DNA of 14,877 bases from Cyanobacteria bacterium UBA11153 (GTDB lineage Bacteria > Cyanobacteriota > Cyanobacteriia > Cyanobacteriales > Coleofasciculaceae): contig DOIX01000110.1 of the NCBI GenBank assembly GCA_003511885.1, positions 1 through 14,877 of the forward strand, read 5' to 3'. Position 1 is the first letter of the stretch; every line of letters begins with the position of its first letter. A program made the position numbers and the translations under genes. This document shows positions 1 to 7,354 of the stretch, piece by piece. Under the pieces are notes generated by a model, which worked only from the letters and a program-made list of their open reading frames with translations, had not been told where the DNA came from and did not search any database.

Positions 1-299
1 ATAGTAGAGATCCTCTACCTCCACTTCTCCTGCGGGATGAATTTGACTATCGTCGCGTTCCCGATGGAGTTTGGTGGATTAATTTTTGGGACAAAATTCA
101 AGTGGAAACTATTGGATTACAACGTATTCTTACCGCTAATTGGGCACAGATTATTGAACAGCCCAAAGGAGCCTTGGTACTGGTGGCTACTGATGAACCA
201 ACTGATGTAAATAATCCAGAACACTTATTACGGTTGGGTGAAATTGTCAGCCATCTGCACTTAGGAGAATTGCAAGAGTATCACGTTATTTCCCGATAG
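1..299 (+). CDS. C-terminal part of an unrecognised protein (5' truncated by window edge)
   Basis: The reading frame is open from the first bases (codons in phase with position 3) to a TAG at 297-299, giving the last 98 residues of a protein whose start lies outside the window. A GTG at 102 could be taken as a start, but the frame upstream of it is equally protein-like (RDEFDYRRVPDGVWWINFWD), so truncation is more likely. The visible part is rich in Trp, Leu and acidic residues and looks like a compact soluble alpha/beta domain with no membrane segment. I do not recognise the family and assign no function. A long spacer follows and the next gene is convergent, so nothing suggests an operon on its downstream side. 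Confidence 0.7.
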   Translation, partial: SRDPLPPLLLRDEFDYRRVPDGVWWINFWDKIQVETIGLQRILTANWAQIIEQPKGALVLVATDEPTDVNNPEHLLRLGEIVSHLHLGELQEYHVISR

Positions 300-372
300 G
301 AAACTGACGGGAATGGAAAAATACATATCCAATAGACATCTCCAAAATATAATTTCGAGATCTTTTATCTAT

Positions 373-447
373 GTAGGGGTGAAGCATTTGGGCGACAATT
401 TATGTCGAAAACCCTAGATATACAGTCCAAATGCTTCACCCTACCCC
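373..447. repeat. Inverted-repeat element with GAAGCATTTGG arms
   Basis: The left arm GTAGGGGTGAAGCATTTGG (373-391) and right arm CCAAATGCTTCACCCTAC (427-444) are reverse complements except for a one-base slip in the C run. Inside sits a smaller CGACA...TGTCG pair (393-407). It can fold into a long hairpin. The layout (GTAGGGG arm, then GGCGACAATTTATGTCG) resembles interspersed palindromic repeats common in filamentous cyanobacteria. That family assignment is from memory. Confidence 0.65.
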
Positions 448-576
448 TGGATCTATAAACATACTCTAGGCGATAATTTATTTGTTGGAGAAGTCTAATA
501 GTTAATTTTTGAAATTGCGGCGAGAGGATTTAGTGGTACGCCCAGTCAATTGTCTGATTTGGATCAAATATTGTCT

Positions 577-603
577 GGTGTGTTAGCTGGCGCATAACGC
601 ACC
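577..603. repeat. GTGCGTTA-type hairpin, copy 1
   Basis: GGTGTGTTA (577-585) pairs with TAACGCACC (595-603), with one G-T wobble, around a short GC-rich loop. It matches the hairpins at 4020-4053 and 12078-12104. It lies about 40 bp past the helicase stop codon and could mark the 3' end of that transcript, but no T-tract follows on the minus strand. Confidence 0.55.
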
Positions 604-644
604 CTACGCCATCTATTTCTGGGGATCCGCTCTGCTATTCTTCT

Positions 645-3600
645 TCACTTCACCCGCCGCAAATTCGTTTGTTTGGGATCGAGAATTTTGGTTCCTAAAT
701 TGGCAAAACTTACGGCAATACTTACCTTACTTCCAGATTTAAACACATGGGTAACTTCCCCAGTGCCAAAAGTATCGTGAATTAAAATATCTCCTTTATT
801 CCACTCCAGGGAGTCTGTCTTTTTCCGTTTTCCTTGGGCTGGAAGATGCTCCGCAAAATTTTCTACTTTAATTTTCTTGACTTGGGCAGGATTTTTGCTA
901 CTAATTAATTCTCGCGGTAATTCATCTAAAAATTGGGAACGAATGGCTGGCTCACGATAGCCGTAAAGTCGTCTTTCTCTGGCATGGGAAAGGAATAATT
1001 GTTCTTCGGCGCGGGTAATTCCGACATAACAGAGACGACGTTCTTCTTCTAAGGCTACCGGATCGTTTATACTGCGAGTATGGGGAAATAATCCTTGTTC
1101 TAAACCAACGAGAAATACGACGGGAAATTCTAAACCTTTGGCAGAATGGAGTGTCATTAAGGATACGGCTTTTTGTCCTTCTTCTAGGTTATCTAAATCA
1201 GAAGCTAGGGAAGCATTACCTAGGAAGCTTTGTAAGGTAGTGTCGTTGTTTTCTTCGGCAAATTCTTGGACGGCGTTATATAATTCAGAGATATTTTCTA
1301 ATCGATTTTCGGCTTCTTCTGTCCCCTGTTTCTGTAAGTCTTCGATATACCCCGATTCATCCATAATGCCCCGGAGAATACCCGCCGCCGAGAAATTCTC
1401 CACTTCTCCTTGCCATTTTTGCATTAGTTTAGCAAATTTATTGACAGATTTGGCGGAACGTCCTGCCATGGTATTGACGGAGGTTTCATCGCAGAGGATT
1501 TCCCATAGGGAAATGTTTAATTCTTGGGAGGCGACGACTAAATTATCGATAGTAGCTTGACCAATACCCCGTCGTGGAGTATTAATAATCCGTAATAGAC
1601 TTACTGTGTCGGCGGGATTGGCAATAGCTCTTAAGTAGGCTAGGGCATCTTTAATTTCTTTGCGATCGTAAAATTTCAGTCCACCGACAATAATATAAGG
1701 AATATCTGGACGTAAGGCATCTTCTAAGGGACGAGATTGAGCGTTTGTGCGATAGAGTATGGCAAAACTACCCCAATCTAATTCTGGATTGCTTTGCTTC
1801 ATCCGCCGGATATGACTAACGACAAACTCGGCTTCGGCTAACTCGTCATCTGCCTGATAACTATAAATTTTTTCGCCAACGCCTCTAGTTGGGCGGAGTA
1901 TCTTATCAATTCTTTGGGTATTTTTTTCGATGAGGTGGTTAGCGGCTTGGAGGATATTTTCGCGGGAACGATAATTTTCTTCTAATTTCACCATCGTTTG
2001 GGTATCTTCATCTGATAAGCCATCGCCAAAGTCTTCCTGAAAATCCAATAAGATGGTAAAGTCAGCCAGTCGGAAACTGTAAATTGAGTTATGAGTTAGT
2101 AAACCATCGGCAAAGTAAAGATGATGCTGTTCAACATTAAGACTATAGATAAAACCATGGTAATTTTCTGAGTCAATCTTGATGGTTTTCCAGCTAACTT
2201 GTCCATCACCGCTATCAACACCTACTTCCATCAAATCAGAAATGAGATTAACTGCCTGTAACTGCATAATTCCTCTACCCCCTCCATATTGATAAGCGAT
2301 TTCTGGGGTGCAGCTTGGATAATGAGGATCTAATCCATAGTCTTCCAGACAGGAATAAATATGTTGTGGCAAAACATCAGCAAGATTATCAAATAACTCT
2401 GCTAGTGTTTCTTTTGTATAGTGGGTGCTATTATTTATTGGTTCAAAGGTTACAGTAGGAATGCCATAACGTGCGGCAATGGCAGCTTCTTTGATTGATG
2501 CTGCTGTCGAATTATCTGTGACAGCAAGAATCCAAGCTCCATCTGCTTTATCCAGCCTCACCCGATATCCTAACTGAAATCCACCATTACTTTTAAATAA
2601 TTTACACCAGCCAACTCGATACCAATTATCTCGACGCATCAAGTAAACGATATATATATTATCTTTAGCATATTGATTCCACCTAACTGGCCATTTATGA
2701 TTGGATGTAGAGCGACTTATTTTATCTTCAGCTTTAATAACAATCAGTTTCCCATGAAAGTTTTGTACTTCTTTACTAAAATGATAGCCCTCTACTTTAC
2801 CCAATTCTCCTGCCGGATGACTATCGTAACTAATTAATAAATGCTTTTGTGGATTTAATGATTCAATTGGAATGTAACCTTCAGTTGTTAATACTTGAGT
2901 ACCTTTGGGTTGGCATTGATCCGCATCTCCAACGACAAAAACAGATCGATCCGTCCAATCCCATTGCTCTTTTCTGGGTTCTCCCTTTGTAGTTAATAAC
3001 CGAATCAAATCGTATTGAATGCGGTTAGTATCTTGATATTCGTCTACTAAAATATGATGAAATTGCTGATGCCAATAGTTTAAAACCGATTGATTCTGTT
3101 GGAATAATCGGACAGGAACTAAAATTAAGTCATCGAAATCAAGAGAATTATTAGCCGCTAGTTGTTCTTGATAATTGCTGTAAACTTCGGCAATAGTTCG
3201 CCCTTTGTAATTTGTCTGTTCCTGGGCAAAGGCTTGGGGAGATAAGCCTTGATTTTTGGCATTACTAATAGCGTAACGAATTTTACGAGGATCGAATTGT
3301 TGGTCATCTAAATTTAATTTTTTCGTGACAATATTCTTAACTAAACTCTGGGCATCTGATTCGTCAAATATCGAAAAATTTCGCTGCCACTGTCTTCCTT
3401 GTTCGTCCTGATATTTGTTAATATCGTAGCGAAGGATGCGAGTACATAAACTGTGAAAAGTCCCAATCCACAAAGGTTTGAGATATTTTCGATAAACTTG
3501 CGATCGCAATTGGGTTTGTACGTCTTCTGGCAGTAAGTCTAATCTCTTGGCATGTTTACTTTCAGCTAGTCTCTGGGCAAATATTTCTTCAATCCGGGAT

Positions 3601-3815
3601 TTCATCTCCCGTGCAGCTTTATTGGTAAAGGTAACAGCTAGAATATTGTCTGGTTCAACTTTATGAGTCAGAATTAAATTAGCAATTCGATAAGTTAATG
3701 CCCTAGTTTTACCCGAACCCGCACCTGCTACGACTAACAAAGGACCGCAAAAATGTTCGACTGCCCGACGTTGGGAAGGATTAAGGTGGCTGAGAAAGTC
3801 AGATGTTTGAATCAT
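645..3815 (-). CDS. pcrA: PcrA/UvrD-type ATP-dependent DNA helicase with in-frame intein
   Basis: This is a superfamily 1A 3'-5' DNA helicase that unwinds DNA during repair and removes blocks such as RecA filaments. The 1056-residue precursor shows the Q-motif region (residues 11-19, LNPSQRRAV), Walker A AGAGSGKT (30-37), Walker B VDEYQDTN (257-264), motif III VVGDADQ (294-300) continued as SIYSF at 577, motif V LHSAKGLEF (Lys893) and motif VI GITRAEE (Arg935). The last ~53 residues form the Tudor-like domain of PcrA/UvrD (KGDILIHDTFGTGEV). Residues 301-576 are an intein. Removing it leaves 780 residues, the usual size for the family. The ATG at 3813-3815 directly precedes the conserved start (SDFLSHLNPSQRRAV). 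No strong Shine-Dalgarno is seen. Active helicase should depend on protein splicing, because the intein splits motif III. The choice between the names pcrA and uvrD is conventional. Confidence 0.95.
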   Translation of the reverse strand: MIQTSDFLSHLNPSQRRAVEHFCGPLLVVAGAGSGKTRALTYRIANLILTHKVEPDNILAVTFTNKAAREMKSRIEEIFAQRLAESKHAKRLDLLPEDVQTQLRSQVYRKYLKPLWIGTFHSLCTRILRYDINKYQDEQGRQWQRNFSIFDESDAQSLVKNIVTKKLNLDDQQFDPRKIRYAISNAKNQGLSPQAFAQEQTNYKGRTIAEVYSNYQEQLAANNSLDFDDLILVPVRLFQQNQSVLNYWHQQFHHILVDEYQDTNRIQYDLIRLLTTKGEPRKEQWDWTDRSVFVVGDADQCQPKGTQVLTTEGYIPIESLNPQKHLLISYDSHPAGELGKVEGYHFSKEVQNFHGKLIVIKAEDKISRSTSNHKWPVRWNQYAKDNIYIVYLMRRDNWYRVGWCKLFKSNGGFQLGYRVRLDKADGAWILAVTDNSTAASIKEAAIAARYGIPTVTFEPINNSTHYTKETLAELFDNLADVLPQHIYSCLEDYGLDPHYPSCTPEIAYQYGGGRGIMQLQAVNLISDLMEVGVDSGDGQVSWKTIKIDSENYHGFIYSLNVEQHHLYFADGLLTHNSIYSFRLADFTILLDFQEDFGDGLSDEDTQTMVKLEENYRSRENILQAANHLIEKNTQRIDKILRPTRGVGEKIYSYQADDELAEAEFVVSHIRRMKQSNPELDWGSFAILYRTNAQSRPLEDALRPDIPYIIVGGLKFYDRKEIKDALAYLRAIANPADTVSLLRIINTPRRGIGQATIDNLVVASQELNISLWEILCDETSVNTMAGRSAKSVNKFAKLMQKWQGEVENFSAAGILRGIMDESGYIEDLQKQGTEEAENRLENISELYNAVQEFAEENNDTTLQSFLGNASLASDLDNLEEGQKAVSLMTLHSAKGLEFPVVFLVGLEQGLFPHTRSINDPVALEEERRLCYVGITRAEEQLFLSHARERRLYGYREPAIRSQFLDELPRELISSKNPAQVKKIKVENFAEHLPAQGKRKKTDSLEWNKGDILIHDTFGTGEVTHVFKSGSKVSIAVSFANLGTKILDPKQTNLRRVK
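2088..2915 (-). mobile_element. Intein (276 aa) in helicase motif III
   Basis: The insert starts at Cys301 (codon 2913-2915), right after GDADQ, and ends with His575-Asn576 (codon 2088-2090), followed by Ser577 as the +1 nucleophile. Block A is CQPKGTQVLTTEGYIPIESL. Block B carries TSNH (370-373). Block F/G runs from HGFIYSLNVEQHHLYFADG to LLTHN. Together these are the residues needed for class 1 splicing: Cys1, a TxxH motif, the penultimate His and terminal Asn, and Ser+1. The flanks rejoin to the expected GDADQ-SIYSF. Between blocks B and F lie about 180 residues, more than a minimal intein needs. I see no LAGLIDADG or HNH motif there. Residues 386-457 form a separate domain (VYLM...YRVG...YGIP) that may be GIY-YIG-like. 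Confidence 0.93.
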
Positions 3816-3930
3816 GGGCTGAAAATTTAAAAGTCAATTAGTTATAAGCTGTGAGGGCATCTGGCATTGGATAGTGATGGCAGGTAAGAGGTAAGAGTAA
3901 ATATCCAATGCGAGCTGCGCCCTAGCTTAT

Positions 3931-4000
3931 CAACTATCAACTATTAACTGTCAACTATCAACTATTAACTGTCAACTGTCAACTGTCAACTGTCAACTGC
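3931..4000. repeat. Heptanucleotide short tandem repeats (10 units)
   Basis: Ten consecutive 7-bp units read CAACTAT, CAACTAT, TAACTGT, CAACTAT, CAACTAT, TAACTGT, then three CAACTGT and one CAACTGC. The first six units form two copies of a 21-bp higher-order unit. Heptanucleotide STRR repeats are a known feature of filamentous cyanobacterial intergenic DNA. The array lies between the 3' end of cphA and the 5' end of the helicase gene, upstream of the latter. Confidence 0.9.
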
Positions 4001-4019
4001 TATAAAAGTATCCTAACAA

Positions 4020-4053
4020 AAGGAGGGTGCGTTATGGCTAACGCACCCTCCTT
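4020..4053 (-). terminator. Perfect 15-bp hairpin after cphA (GTGCGTTA-type, copy 2)
   Basis: AAGGAGGGTGCGTTA (4020-4034) and TAACGCACCCTCCTT (4039-4053) are exact reverse complements with a TGGC loop. Read on the minus strand, the hairpin begins 28 bp after the cphA stop and ends in CCTCCTTTTGTT, a short U-rich tail. This fits an intrinsic terminator for cphA that also shields the helicase gene. The core sequence is shared with repeats elsewhere in the window, so it may be a repeat used as a terminator. Confidence 0.65.
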
Positions 4054-4081
4054 AATTTAACAGTCAATAGTAAAAAAACTA

Positions 4082-6760
4082 TTAACCAACCGGAGATGGC
4101 TGACTGCTAACTGCTAATGTATCAGGAGTGGTATGATGGCCATTCTCTGGGATAGGGCGACGTGCTTCAATCAAACGGAGCGCACCGCTGACAGTTTCCG
4201 GTAAGATTACCACTAATCCACCCGGCACGGCTCGATCTAAACCCGTATTAATTGCCTCTTCCTCATTGAGTATTACCTGATAATCGCTTTGAGGATTCTC
4301 TTGGAGGATACCTTGGCGAATTAACTCAGCAGCTTCCCCACTAGGACGACCTCGCCTGTCTAAATCTTCCTTCACAATAATCCGATCGAAGATTTTGGCT
4401 GCTAGCTTACCTAGATTAACAAAATCTTCATCTCTGCGATCGCCAGGTCCGCCAACTACACCAATTCTTTGGCCTTTCCAGTTACAGACAAAACTCCCCA
4501 AAGCCTCATAACTAGCCGCATTATGGGCATAATCTAAAAGGGCATGATAGCCACCCAGATTAAACAAATTCATCCTGCCCGGTGTCTGAGCCACGGAAGC
4601 CCGGAAACTAGTCAACCCAGCCCGAATTGCTTCAATCGGTACACCTTGAGCAAAAGCCGCCAAACTTGCGGCTAAAGCATTGGCAATCATAAAAGGAGCC
4701 ATGCCCCCCATCGTCACTGGTAAATGTACCGCTTCTTCAATCCTTAAAGTCCAATCTCCGCGCAAAATGGACAAGTACCCATTCTCATATACTGCTGCCA
4801 AACCACCTTGACGGATGTGACTTTGGACTAATTCGTTATCGGGATTCATCGAGAAAAAAGCCACATGCCCTTTAACTTTTTCCGCCATTGCCGAGACTAA
4901 AGGATCTTCAGCATTAAGGATAGCATAACCATAAGGACTGACCGATTCTGCCACCACACTCTTTAAATGAGCCAACTGTTCAATAGTATCAATATCGCCA
5001 ATCCCTAAATGATCCGCCGATACATTTAAAACCACTCCCACATCACAGGTTTCAAAAGCCAAACCAGAGCGTAAAATACCACCTCTCGCCGTTTCCAAAA
5101 CCGCCACTTCTACAGTAGGATCTTTCAAAATAACCTGAGCGCTTTGAGGACCTGTAGTATCGCCTTTTTCCACCAAACGATCGCCAATATAAATCCCATC
5201 AGTGGTAGTATAACCAATCACATGTCCAGTTTGCTTGTAAATATGAGCAATCAAACGAGTAGTTGTAGTTTTCCCATTAGTTCCCGTAATCGAGATAATC
5301 GGAATTCGGCTGGGTTTATCAGGAGGAAATAACATCTCCAAAACAGGAGCAGCCACATTGCGCGGCAACCCTTGAGAAGGACAAACGTGCATCCGGAAAC
5401 CAGGAGCAGCATTAACTTCCACTATAACACCATCGACATCCCGCAAAGGTTTAGTAATATCTGGAGTCACCACATCAATCCCAGCAATATCTAAACCAAT
5501 TATTTTGGAAACTCGTTCCGCCAACCAGATATTATCAGGGTGAATATCATCAGTATGGTCTACAGCAATACCTCCCGTACTGAGGTTAGCAGTTGCCCGC
5601 AAATAACAGACATTACCTTTTTTTGGTACCGAATCTAAACCATATCCCTGACGTTCTAAAACACCCAAACTAGTTTCATCAATGACAATTCTGGTTAAAA
5701 CATTATCGTGTCCATCTCCCCGATGAGGATCGAGATTAGTTTGATCGATTAATTCCCGAATAGTAGAATGTCCATCTCCCACCACATGAGCAGGAATCCG
5801 TTGGGCGACTGCCACCACTTTGCCATTAACAACTAAAACTCGATGGTCAAAACCAGCATAGTATCGTTCGACAATAACAGCACGAGAGATTTCTTTAGCA
5901 ATATCATAAGCTTTTTCCGCTTCTTCCCAATTGCGGATATCAATAGTAATCCCGCGCCCGTGATTGCCATTGAGAGGTTTAATCACAATCGGATAGCCTC
6001 CAACATCTGCGATCGCATCCTGTAACTCATCTATATAATGAACCACAGTCCCCTTTGGTACTGGCACTCCTGCATCTCGCAGAATTTGTTTAGTTCCTTC
6101 CTTATCGCAAGCCAACTCAACTGCTAAAATTCCGGAATGGTTGCTTAATGTAGCTTGGATCCGCTTTTGATGCACGCCATAACCCAGTTGAATCATTGCC
6201 CTCGCAGACAGAGGCAGCCAAGGAATCCCTCTGGCTTCTGCTTCTTTGACGATAGCTTCTGTAGAAGGACCTAACGCCGCATCCCGACTTAATTCTTCAA
6301 GATCTTTGATATCTTGTTCTAATTCACTCTGAGGATAAGTCCCTGTACTAACAATACTTTGACATAATCTTACTGCTGCCCTTGCCGCGTAACGACCTGC
6401 TTGTTCGTCAATATACTCAAAGACAACTTGATAAACTCCTGATGTTGCTGTTTCCCTGGTACGACCAAATCCTACCCGCATCCCTGCCATTTCTTGCAGT
6501 TCCAAGGCCACATGTTCGATAATATGTCCCATCATTGTACCATCCTTAACGCGACTGAGGAATCCGCCCCGCACGCCAGGAGAACAAAAATGATCGTCCA
6601 GACTGGGTAAAACCTTCACAATTCCTTCATAGAAGCCAGGAATTTTGTCGGATGGTTTGTACGCTAAATCTTCTAAATCTAGACGCATGACGATTAGTTT
6701 GTGTCGTCGAATACTCCAATAGTTGGGACCGCGTAATGTCAGGATTTTCTGAATTTTCAT
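4082..6760 (-). CDS. cphA: Cyanophycin synthetase
   Basis: CphA polymerises L-Asp and L-Arg into multi-L-arginyl-poly-L-aspartate (cyanophycin), a cytoplasmic nitrogen and carbon reserve, using ATP and without a ribosome. The 892-residue protein has the usual three parts: an N-terminal domain (about 1-160, opening LTLRGPNYWSIRRHKLIVMRL), an ATP-grasp domain with Lys261 followed by PLNGNHGRG (262-270), and a Mur-ligase-like domain with the P-loop GTNGKT (Lys497) and the later motifs DTTGPQSAQ, ETARGGILR and DYAHNAASYEAL. The frame is open up to 6829, but homologues start at the MKI-LRGPNYW segment, so I chose the ATG at 6758-6760. This adds no 23-residue leader. No clear Shine-Dalgarno is present. 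cphB lies upstream on the same strand but 594 bp away, with terminator-like structures between, so tight co-transcription is doubtful. Length and motifs are normal. Confidence 0.97.
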   Translation of the reverse strand: MKIQKILTLRGPNYWSIRRHKLIVMRLDLEDLAYKPSDKIPGFYEGIVKVLPSLDDHFCSPGVRGGFLSRVKDGTMMGHIIEHVALELQEMAGMRVGFGRTRETATSGVYQVVFEYIDEQAGRYAARAAVRLCQSIVSTGTYPQSELEQDIKDLEELSRDAALGPSTEAIVKEAEARGIPWLPLSARAMIQLGYGVHQKRIQATLSNHSGILAVELACDKEGTKQILRDAGVPVPKGTVVHYIDELQDAIADVGGYPIVIKPLNGNHGRGITIDIRNWEEAEKAYDIAKEISRAVIVERYYAGFDHRVLVVNGKVVAVAQRIPAHVVGDGHSTIRELIDQTNLDPHRGDGHDNVLTRIVIDETSLGVLERQGYGLDSVPKKGNVCYLRATANLSTGGIAVDHTDDIHPDNIWLAERVSKIIGLDIAGIDVVTPDITKPLRDVDGVIVEVNAAPGFRMHVCPSQGLPRNVAAPVLEMLFPPDKPSRIPIISITGTNGKTTTTRLIAHIYKQTGHVIGYTTTDGIYIGDRLVEKGDTTGPQSAQVILKDPTVEVAVLETARGGILRSGLAFETCDVGVVLNVSADHLGIGDIDTIEQLAHLKSVVAESVSPYGYAILNAEDPLVSAMAEKVKGHVAFFSMNPDNELVQSHIRQGGLAAVYENGYLSILRGDWTLRIEEAVHLPVTMGGMAPFMIANALAASLAAFAQGVPIEAIRAGLTSFRASVAQTPGRMNLFNLGGYHALLDYAHNAASYEALGSFVCNWKGQRIGVVGGPGDRRDEDFVNLGKLAAKIFDRIIVKEDLDRRGRPSGEAAELIRQGILQENPQSDYQVILNEEEAINTGLDRAVPGGLVVILPETVSGALRLIEARRPIPENGHHTTPDTLAVSSQPSPVG

Positions 6761-6842
6761 AAATAAGGGCAGACGATTCAAAAGATATGGAAGGGCTGTA
6801 GTTTGCAGATAGGCAGAATTAAACCTCAAACTCCAGGGGCTA

Positions 6843-6857
6843 AGAAACCTGGTTTCT
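6843..6857. repeat. AGAAACC-T-GGTTTCT palindrome
   Basis: A perfect 7-bp inverted repeat around one central base, in the leader of cphA. It is a variant of the AGAAACCGGGTTTCT element found at 11627-11641 between the two ccmK genes. Such elements recur in many filamentous cyanobacterial genomes (from memory). Confidence 0.6.
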
Positions 6858-6904
6858 GGATGTAAGGTTTATTGACAAGGAAGATCCCCCTCCATCCCCC
6901 TGAA

Positions 6905-6994
6905 AAAGGTGGATTTGAGGTTTTTCTCACTCCTCGTTTCTCCCGTCTCCTACCCCCCCTAATCCACCTTTGGTAAGGGTGAATTAGGGGGGGT
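6905..6994. repeat. C/G-rich interspersed inverted repeat
   Basis: ACCCCCCCTAATCCACCTT (6952-6970) pairs imperfectly with AAGGGTGAATTAGGGGGGG (6975-6993) around TGGT. The same left arm also contains AATCCACCTTT (6961-6971), the exact reverse complement of AAAGGTGGATT (6905-6915). Two mutually exclusive hairpins are therefore possible. The wording (GATCCCCCT... and ...AAAAAGGTGGATTTGAGGTTTTTCTCACTCC) resembles a degenerate copy of a very common cyanobacterial intergenic repeat. Confidence 0.6.
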
Positions 6995-7083
6995 GGGGGC
7001 GTTGAGGGAGAGTGGAGTTAACATTAGGGATTGAACCCTGGAGATTTTGTTCGCAAACAGCTTCTCAGATGGCAGTCATGAGA

Positions 7084-7097
7084 TTTAGGATCCTAAA
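7084..7097. repeat. 14-bp perfect palindrome TTTAGGATCCTAAA
   Basis: A perfect palindrome, compatible with a dimeric regulator site, but no factor can be named. It lies on the cphA side of the strong hairpin after cphB. Confidence 0.5.
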
Positions 7098-7122
7098 CTA
7101 GTGTCCAACTTTAAAAAGACAC

Positions 7123-7147
7123 AAAACTGTTCGTAGCGAACAGTTTT
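7123..7147 (-). terminator. Probable intrinsic terminator of cphB
   Basis: AAAACTGTTCG (7123-7133) and CGAACAGTTTT (7137-7147) are exact reverse complements with a 3-nt loop. On the minus strand the stem is followed by GTGTCTTTTT, giving a U-rich tail of the form TTTTGTGTCTTTTT. It is about 210 bp after the cphB stop and upstream of cphA, so it could end the cphB transcript. The stem could also act on the plus strand, where TTTTATTGTTT follows. Confidence 0.6.
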
Positions 7148-7206
7148 ATTGTTTCAATGGTAGTTTAGCGATGTTATTTTTTTTCCTCCAATATGGCAAG
7201 ACGAAT

Positions 7207-7244
7207 ATGGGAAAATATGTTCAACCTGAACAGTTTTTTCCCAT
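7207..7244. repeat. Long near-perfect hairpin with TGTTCA/TGAACA core
   Basis: ATGGGAAAATATGTTCA (7207-7223) and TGAACAGTTTTTTCCCAT (7227-7244) pair along nearly their full length around an ACC loop. On the plus strand the 6-bp core TGTTCA/TGAACA is followed by GTTTTTT, a terminator-like layout, though no plus-strand gene lies upstream. On the minus strand it lies in the 3' region of cphB. It shares ACTGTTC with the hairpin at 7123-7147. Confidence 0.55.
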
Positions 7245-7289
7245 TTTTGTTGTATATAGTCATTATGCTCTTGAACTGACGGTGAAAAT

Positions 7290-7303
7290 CAAACTATAGT
7301 TTG
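7290..7303. repeat. 14-bp perfect palindrome CAAACTATAGTTTG
   Basis: A perfect palindrome starting about 50 bp past the cphB stop codon. It is operator-like in form but sits downstream of cphB and far upstream of cphA, so its role is unknown. Confidence 0.5.
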
Positions 7304-7354
7304 CTCCTATTTTGAGCTATATCCCAAGAAAAGAACCAGACCCAGCAGTGGAAA

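Larger units (their letters stand above)
300..644. other. Convergent intergenic region with two inverted repeats
   Basis: This 345-bp stretch lies between the end of the truncated gene and the end of the helicase gene. It holds a long inverted repeat (373-447), a GTGCGTTA-type hairpin (577-603) and a 15-bp sequence (333-347) that recurs at the end of the Uma2 gene. No convincing gene is present. A 31-codon open stretch (502-597) has no ATG or GTG start and ends inside the second hairpin. Confidence 0.6.
6761..7354. other. cphB-cphA spacer, rich in palindromes
   Basis: This 594-bp spacer has no convincing gene. It contains, left to right: an AGAAACC/GGTTTCT palindrome (6843-6857); a C/G-rich inverted-repeat block (about 6885-6994); a 14-bp palindrome (7084-7097); a strong hairpin (7123-7147); a second long hairpin (7207-7244); and another 14-bp palindrome (7290-7303). 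No NtcA-type GTA-N8-TAC site was found by eye. Confidence 0.7.

Noticed and set aside
502..597. 31-codon open stretch that looked like a gene remnant (ending SGVLAGA)
   Set aside because: It has no usual start codon, and its end lies inside the GTGCGTTA hairpin, so it is probably chance.
1138..1560. Open frame of 140 codons on the plus strand inside the helicase gene
   Set aside because: It lies opposite conserved helicase motifs, has no recognisable protein features and is a shadow of the real gene.
3931..4000. Possible CRISPR array
   Set aside because: The units are contiguous 7-mers with no spacers, which is the STRR pattern.
6761..6829. 23-codon N-terminal extension of cphA
   Set aside because: Homologues begin at the later Met (MKIQKILTLRGPNYW); the extension shows no conserved sequence.
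7171..7299. 42-codon plus-strand frame in the cphB-cphA spacer
   Set aside because: It runs through a hairpin and a poly-T run, has no Shine-Dalgarno and no recognisable features; length is within chance.
6761..7354. NtcA nitrogen-control site upstream of cphA
   Set aside because: No GTA-N8-TAC was found; the nearest was GTA-N8-TTA near 7252, which is too weak and too far.
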